The notes below the pieces were generated by a model. It made no database searches and had not been told where the DNA came from. It was given only the letters and a program-made list of their open reading frames with translations. A DNA stretch of 10,099 nucleotides, taken from Paramuribaculum sp. (GTDB taxonomy: Bacteria > Bacteroidota > Bacteroidia > Bacteroidales > Muribaculaceae). This document shows, piece after piece, positions 7,469-10,099 of this stretch; position 1 is the first letter of the stretch; each line of letters starts with the position of its first letter. Location: NCBI GenBank assembly GCA_029058455.1, contig JAIDXU010000234.1, positions 1 to 10,099 of the forward strand. Reading direction: 5' to 3'. Both the position numbers and the translations under genes were made by a program.

Positions 7469-7491
7469 CAGCTTAATACGTCATTACATTA

Positions 7492-7499
7492 CAAAATTA
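7492..7499 (-). promoter_or_regulatory. -7 box for the HExxH gene
   Basis: TAATTTTG on the minus strand matches TAnnTTTG exactly and lies 23 bp upstream of the HExxH gene start. No good TTTG occurs at the -33 position, so strength is uncertain. It shares the 11-base string ACAAAATTACT (plus-strand reading) with the metH promoter. Confidence 0.5.
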
Positions 7500-7572
7500 C
7501 TGATTATTATCAATCGGTTGCAGCCAGAGGAGAAAAAAAGCAGGGATAGAGGCGGAATTGAGATTTTTGGTG

Positions 7573-7580
7573 TAATTTTG
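7573..7580 (+). promoter_or_regulatory. -7 box for the YidE/AspT-type transporter gene
   Basis: TAATTTTG matches the Bacteroidota -7 consensus 38 bp upstream of the GTG start. A clear -33 TTTG at 19-20 bases is absent; the nearest TTG (7558-7560) is only 12 bases away. The 150-bp gap 7469-7618 thus holds two divergent -7 boxes; I see no other structure in it. Confidence 0.5.
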
Positions 7581-7618
7581 CAGTCAATTTTCACAAACAC
7601 CCTCTATTCATCAGAAAA

Positions 7619-9280
7619 GTGAATTGGCTTGAATCTCTTTTTTTCGATCATAGCCCTCTGCAGGCTCTTGTGGTGATTTCAATCATAATCGCCACAGGCT
7701 TAGGCTTGGGCAAGATACGCATCGGAGGCATTTCTCTCGGCGTGACTTTTGTGTTTTTCACCGGAATTCTTGCCGGTCATCTCGGCCTTTCGATCGACAG
7801 CGCTATGCTCAACTATGCCGAAAGCTTCGGCCTCGTGTTGTTTGTTTACGAACTTGGCCTTAAAGTCGGCCCCGGCTTTTTCAGCTCTTTCCGCACGGGT
7901 GGTGTCAAGCTCAATCTTCTGAGCCTCGGAGTGATATTGTTTGGCACACTCATCGCCATAGGATTCTGTATCTGGGGCAATCAGAGCGTTACCGACATGG
8001 TAGGCGTGTTGTGTGGCGCCACCACCAACACCCCGGCTCTCGGTGCCGCCCAGCAGTCACTTGAACAGCTCGGTATACCCTCGGGCAACACAGCTCTCGG
8101 ATGTGCCGTGACCTATCCCCTCGGAGTTGTAGGCGTGATAGTGGCTCTTGTTCTGATACGCAAATTCTTCGTGAAGCAATCAGACATCTCTGCCGGTGAC
8201 CGCTTTGAGCAAAACCACACATTTATAGCTACCTTTCGCGTTACCAATCCCGCCATTCAGGGCATGAGCGTGAAAGATGTTGCAAAAATTGCAAAATGCC
8301 ATTTTGTCGTCTCGCGCCTGTGGCATAACGGAAAGGTCGAAATTCCCACCTCCGACACGATCTTCCACTCAGGCGACCGCGTGCTTGCCGTAACTACCGA
8401 TGCCGAATCAAAGGAACTGAGAATGGTGTTTGGAACACAGGAGGAAAAAGACTGGAACAAAGATGATATTGATTGGAACGCCATCGACTCGTCGCTCGTA
8501 TCAAGCCATGTTGTAGTGAGCCGTCCCGAAATCAACGGCCGCAAACTCGGTTCGCTAAGACTCCGCAACAGCTATGGTATCAATATCTCGCGAGTGACCC
8601 GCGCAGGTGTGCAGCTGCTTGCCACCCCCGGACTCGTGTTGCAGCTCGGCGACCGCCTCACTGTCGTTGGTGAGCAAAAGGCTATCGACAATGTTGCCAA
8701 GATATTAGGCAATACCACTTCTCAGCTCAAAGATCCCAATCTCGCAGCCATATTTATAGGCATAGTGCTGGGCTTGATTCTCGGCTCGCTCCCCATAGCT
8801 TTGCCCGGCATCTCCACTCCGGTTAAAATGGGATTGGCCGGAGGCCCGATGATAGTCGGTATTCTGATAGGACGTTTCGGCCCGAACATGCATCTCGTAA
8901 CCTATACCACCCGCAGCGCCAACCTGATGTTAAGAGGCATTGGCCTGTCGCTCTTTCTTGCCTGTCTCGGACTCGATGCCGGCGCAGGATTTCTCGACAC
9001 CATTATGAAAGCTGACGGATTGCTCTGGATAGGGTTAGGATTGATAATCACCATCATACCGGTATTATTGATGGCACCTGTGGCCATGAGGGTATTTAAG
9101 CTCGACTTCGGAAGCGCCTGCGGAATGTTGTGTGGAGCAATGGCCAATCCGATGGCTCTCAACTATGCCAACGAGACCCTGCCCGGCGACAATGCCGCCG
9201 TAAGTTATGCTACCGTTTATCCTTTGACGATGGTAAGCCGCGTAGTGATAGCTCAGGTAATGGTGTTAGCGATGGCTTGA
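7619..9280 (+). CDS. YidE/YbjL/AspT-type putative transporter with two RCK_C-like domains
   Basis: This 553-residue inner-membrane protein belongs to the aspartate:alanine exchanger (AspT/YidE/YbjL) family. Known members exchange small carboxylates or amino acids; the substrate here cannot be told. Two homologous membrane halves (about 10-182 and 372-553) each carry a matching motif pair: LCGATTNTPALGAAQQ (131-146) with TYPLGVVGVI, and LCGAMANPMALNYANE (504-519) with [10 protein letters not shown]. Between them lie two cytosolic RCK_C/TrkA_C-like domains at about 198-270 and 293-365, each ending in a GDR-type motif (SGDRVLAV, LGDRLTVVG), which probably sense a ligand. The start is GTG at 7619; the resulting MNWLESLFFDHSPLQA fits the usual N-terminus of Bacteroidales homologues. 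The final 71 bp are also coding on the opposite strand for the YkuD protein, and no terminator follows the TGA. Confidence 0.9.
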   Translation: MNWLESLFFDHSPLQALVVISIIIATGLGLGKIRIGGISLGVTFVFFTGILAGHLGLSIDSAMLNYAESFGLVLFVYELGLKVGPGFFSSFRTGGVKLNLLSLGVILFGTLIAIGFCIWGNQSVTDMVGVLCGATTNTPALGAAQQSLEQLGIPSGNTALGCAVTYPLGVVGVIVALVLIRKFFVKQSDISAGDRFEQNHTFIATFRVTNPAIQGMSVKDVAKIAKCHFVVSRLWHNGKVEIPTSDTIFHSGDRVLAVTTDAESKELRMVFGTQEEKDWNKDDIDWNAIDSSLVSSHVVVSRPEINGRKLGSLRLRNSYGINISRVTRAGVQLLATPGLVLQLGDRLTVVGEQKAIDNVAKILGNTTSQLKDPNLAAIFIGIVLGLILGSLPIALPGISTPVKMGLAGGPMIVGILIGRFGPNMHLVTYTTRSANLMLRGIGLSLFLACLGLDAGAGFLDTIMKADGLLWIGLGLIITIIPVLLMAPVAMRVFKLDFGSACGMLCGAMANPMALNYANETLPGDNAAVSYATVYPLTMVSRVVIAQVMVLAMA

Positions 9281-9824
9281 AAATCCATTCCTTTGCCTTA
9301 AGCGGACTCATTCGGTTATTGACCTTTTCATCTTTAGAAGACGGGAGTATCACAACCGGAGTGCCTGTATCAACTAATCTCTTAAGCAAATCAACCACAC
9401 TATTTTCAACCCTTATACAACCCTCGGTGTCACGATAACCGAGCGATTGGGGTATATGGGTACCGTGAATACCTATACCGGTGTGAGGTGGAGCAAGAAG
9501 CCTTAAAAACCATCCCCCATAAGCACCTTTGCGTTTGCCGAGACCGTCGTTGAAATCGTGGCTCCAGGATGAAGAATTACGGATCTCGCTCACCATGAAA
9601 AAACCTTCGGGAGTGCGGTTATCTCCCTTTCGCTTCTTGTCGCCATATCCGCGGCCACACGCCACCGGCACCGTAAACATCTGAGAGCAACCTGCATCAT
9701 ATACCGTGAGAGTCATGGCGCCCTTGTCAACCACGATATATGAAGCTGTCAGCAAACGACCGGAAGCACACACAGCTCCCGACCAAAACAGACAGATGAG
9801 TATAGCGAAAAGCACTCGATTCAT
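9210..9824 (-). CDS. Secreted L,D-transpeptidase-fold (YkuD) protein
   Basis: The 204-residue precursor starts with a signal peptide ([20 protein letters not shown], likely cut after Ala20), so it acts outside the cytoplasm. The YkuD domain (about 27-162) contains the motif of L,D-transpeptidases and murein-peptide carboxypeptidases: HGTH with His120, and TEGCIRV with catalytic Cys136 and Arg138. Family members remodel peptidoglycan by forming or cutting L,D bonds or attaching proteins to murein; the exact reaction is not readable here. The frame stays open upstream to an ATG at 9896, but I chose 9824 because only this start gives a signal peptide at the N-terminus and because a -7 box lies at 9849-9856. 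After the domain comes a 40-residue basic, proline-containing tail, of which the last 22 or so residues are encoded antisense to the transporter gene end. Confidence 0.88.
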   Translation of the reverse strand: MNRVLFAILICLFWSGAVCASGRLLTASYIVVDKGAMTLTVYDAGCSQMFTVPVACGRGYGDKKRKGDNRTPEGFFMVSEIRNSSSWSHDFNDGLGKRKGAYGGWFLRLLAPPHTGIGIHGTHIPQSLGYRDTEGCIRVENSVVDLLKRLVDTGTPVVILPSSKDEKVNNRMSPLKAKEWIFKPSLTPLPELSLRGLPSSKDKR

Positions 9825-9848
9825 ACTACCGGATTGAAAATCTCTGTG

Positions 9849-9856
9849 CAAATTTA
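9849..9856 (-). promoter_or_regulatory. -7 box for the YkuD gene
   Basis: TAAATTTG on the minus strand fits TAnnTTTG and lies 24 bp upstream of the chosen start codon, giving a leader of about 20 bases. No TTTG is present at the -33 position. It supports the 9824 start over the longer one, which would place this box inside the coding sequence. Confidence 0.5.
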
Positions 9857-9879
9857 CCCAAAAAATTCCAAATACTTTG

Positions 9880-9887
9880 TATCTTTG
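9880..9887 (+). promoter_or_regulatory. -7 box for nfo
   Basis: TATCTTTG fits TAnnTTTG and lies 23 bp before the ATG at 9911. A related but imperfect TACTTTG lies just upstream (9873-9879). Only 23 bp separate this box from the divergent YkuD -7 box, so the two -33 regions must share the same stretch. Confidence 0.5.
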
Positions 9888-9910
9888 CAAAACCATTTTC
9901 CTTATCCGTC

Positions 9911-10099
9911 ATGACATCTCAAGCCAACGATATATCAGCCGCTCAGCAGCCCTCACAACCCGCTTCAAAGAAGGGGGAAATGTTTGTCGGCGCACATGTT
10001 TCCGCATCAAACGGCGTGGAGACCACCCCTGAAAGAGCAAATGAGATTGGAGCCAAAGCATTCGCACTTTTCACACGCAATCCGTCGAGGTGGCAATCT
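9911..10099 (+). CDS. nfo: Endonuclease IV (AP endonuclease), N-terminal part, cut by window end
   Basis: The 63 visible codons encode the start of endonuclease IV, the zinc-dependent TIM-barrel enzyme that nicks DNA 5' of abasic sites during base-excision repair. [14 protein letters not shown] (24-37) and [14 protein letters not shown] (48-61) match the first strand and the DNA-contacting loop of the family (compare IGAHVSAAGG and FALFTKNQRQW in E. coli). The zinc ligands lie beyond the window. With the ATG at 9911 the protein carries a 23-residue Ser/Gln/Pro-rich extension not usual in the family. An internal ATG at 9980 gives the standard N-terminus and has a purine-rich AAGGGGGAA before it. 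I keep 9911 because the -7 box at 9880-9887 fits it, but the start is not settled. It is divergent from the YkuD gene. Confidence 0.9.
   Translation, partial: MTSQANDISAAQQPSQPASKKGEMFVGAHVSASNGVETTPERANEIGAKAFALFTRNPSRWQS

Noticed and set aside
9765..9824. YkuD protein as a lipoprotein
   Set aside because: The Cys near the signal end (GAVCA) lacks a proper lipobox; cleavage after VCA by signal peptidase I fits better.
9825..9896. Upstream ATG at 9896 as the start of the YkuD protein
   Set aside because: It would place 24 non-signal-like residues before a good signal peptide and put the -7 box inside the gene.

Overview
The window looks like ordinary chromosomal DNA from a member of the Bacteroidota, most likely order Bacteroidales; a gut lineage such as Muribaculaceae is possible but unproven. 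The protein families fit that group: FabF beginning MELKRVVVTGLG, a YidE/AspT-type transporter beginning MNWLESLFFDHS, and cobalamin-dependent MetH. Several genes are preceded by the group's characteristic -7 promoter box (TAnnTTTG), and Shine-Dalgarno sequences are almost absent. Base composition looks near 50% GC by eye, except for one AT-rich small gene at 7127-7468.

Layout, left to right. (1) Positions 1-1632, plus strand: the end of acpP (acyl carrier protein) and a complete fabF (3-oxoacyl-ACP synthase II), the fatty-acid elongation pair. The gap between them holds three consecutive hairpins and a probable fabF promoter. A strong intrinsic terminator follows fabF. (2) Positions 1756-3417, plus strand: an ArnT/PMT-like membrane glycosyltransferase that probably uses a lipid-linked sugar donor. 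Its 3' end overlaps that of the next gene by 20 bp. (3) Positions 3398-7030, minus strand: a full-length cobalamin-dependent methionine synthase (metH) with its own promoter and no B12 riboswitch in its short leader. (4) Positions 7127-7468, minus strand: a small AT-rich membrane protein with an HExxH motif, function unknown. (5) Positions 7619-9280, plus strand: a YidE/YbjL/AspT-type transporter with two RCK_C-like domains. (6) Positions 9210-9824, minus strand: a secreted L,D-transpeptidase-fold (YkuD) protein whose C-terminal tail is encoded antisense to the last 71 bp of the transporter gene. (7) From 9911 to the window edge, plus strand: the start of nfo (endonuclease IV), divergent from the transpeptidase gene.

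The genes do not form one pathway. acpP/fabF supply acyl chains for membrane lipids, the glycosyltransferase probably decorates an envelope glycan or lipid A, and the YkuD protein acts on peptidoglycan, so envelope work is a loose theme. MetH and Nfo are housekeeping enzymes. I see no mobile element, CRISPR array, tRNA, rRNA or defence system. The items most worth a second look are the structured acpP-fabF gap, the HExxH mini-protein and the antisense overlap at the transpeptidase 3' end.
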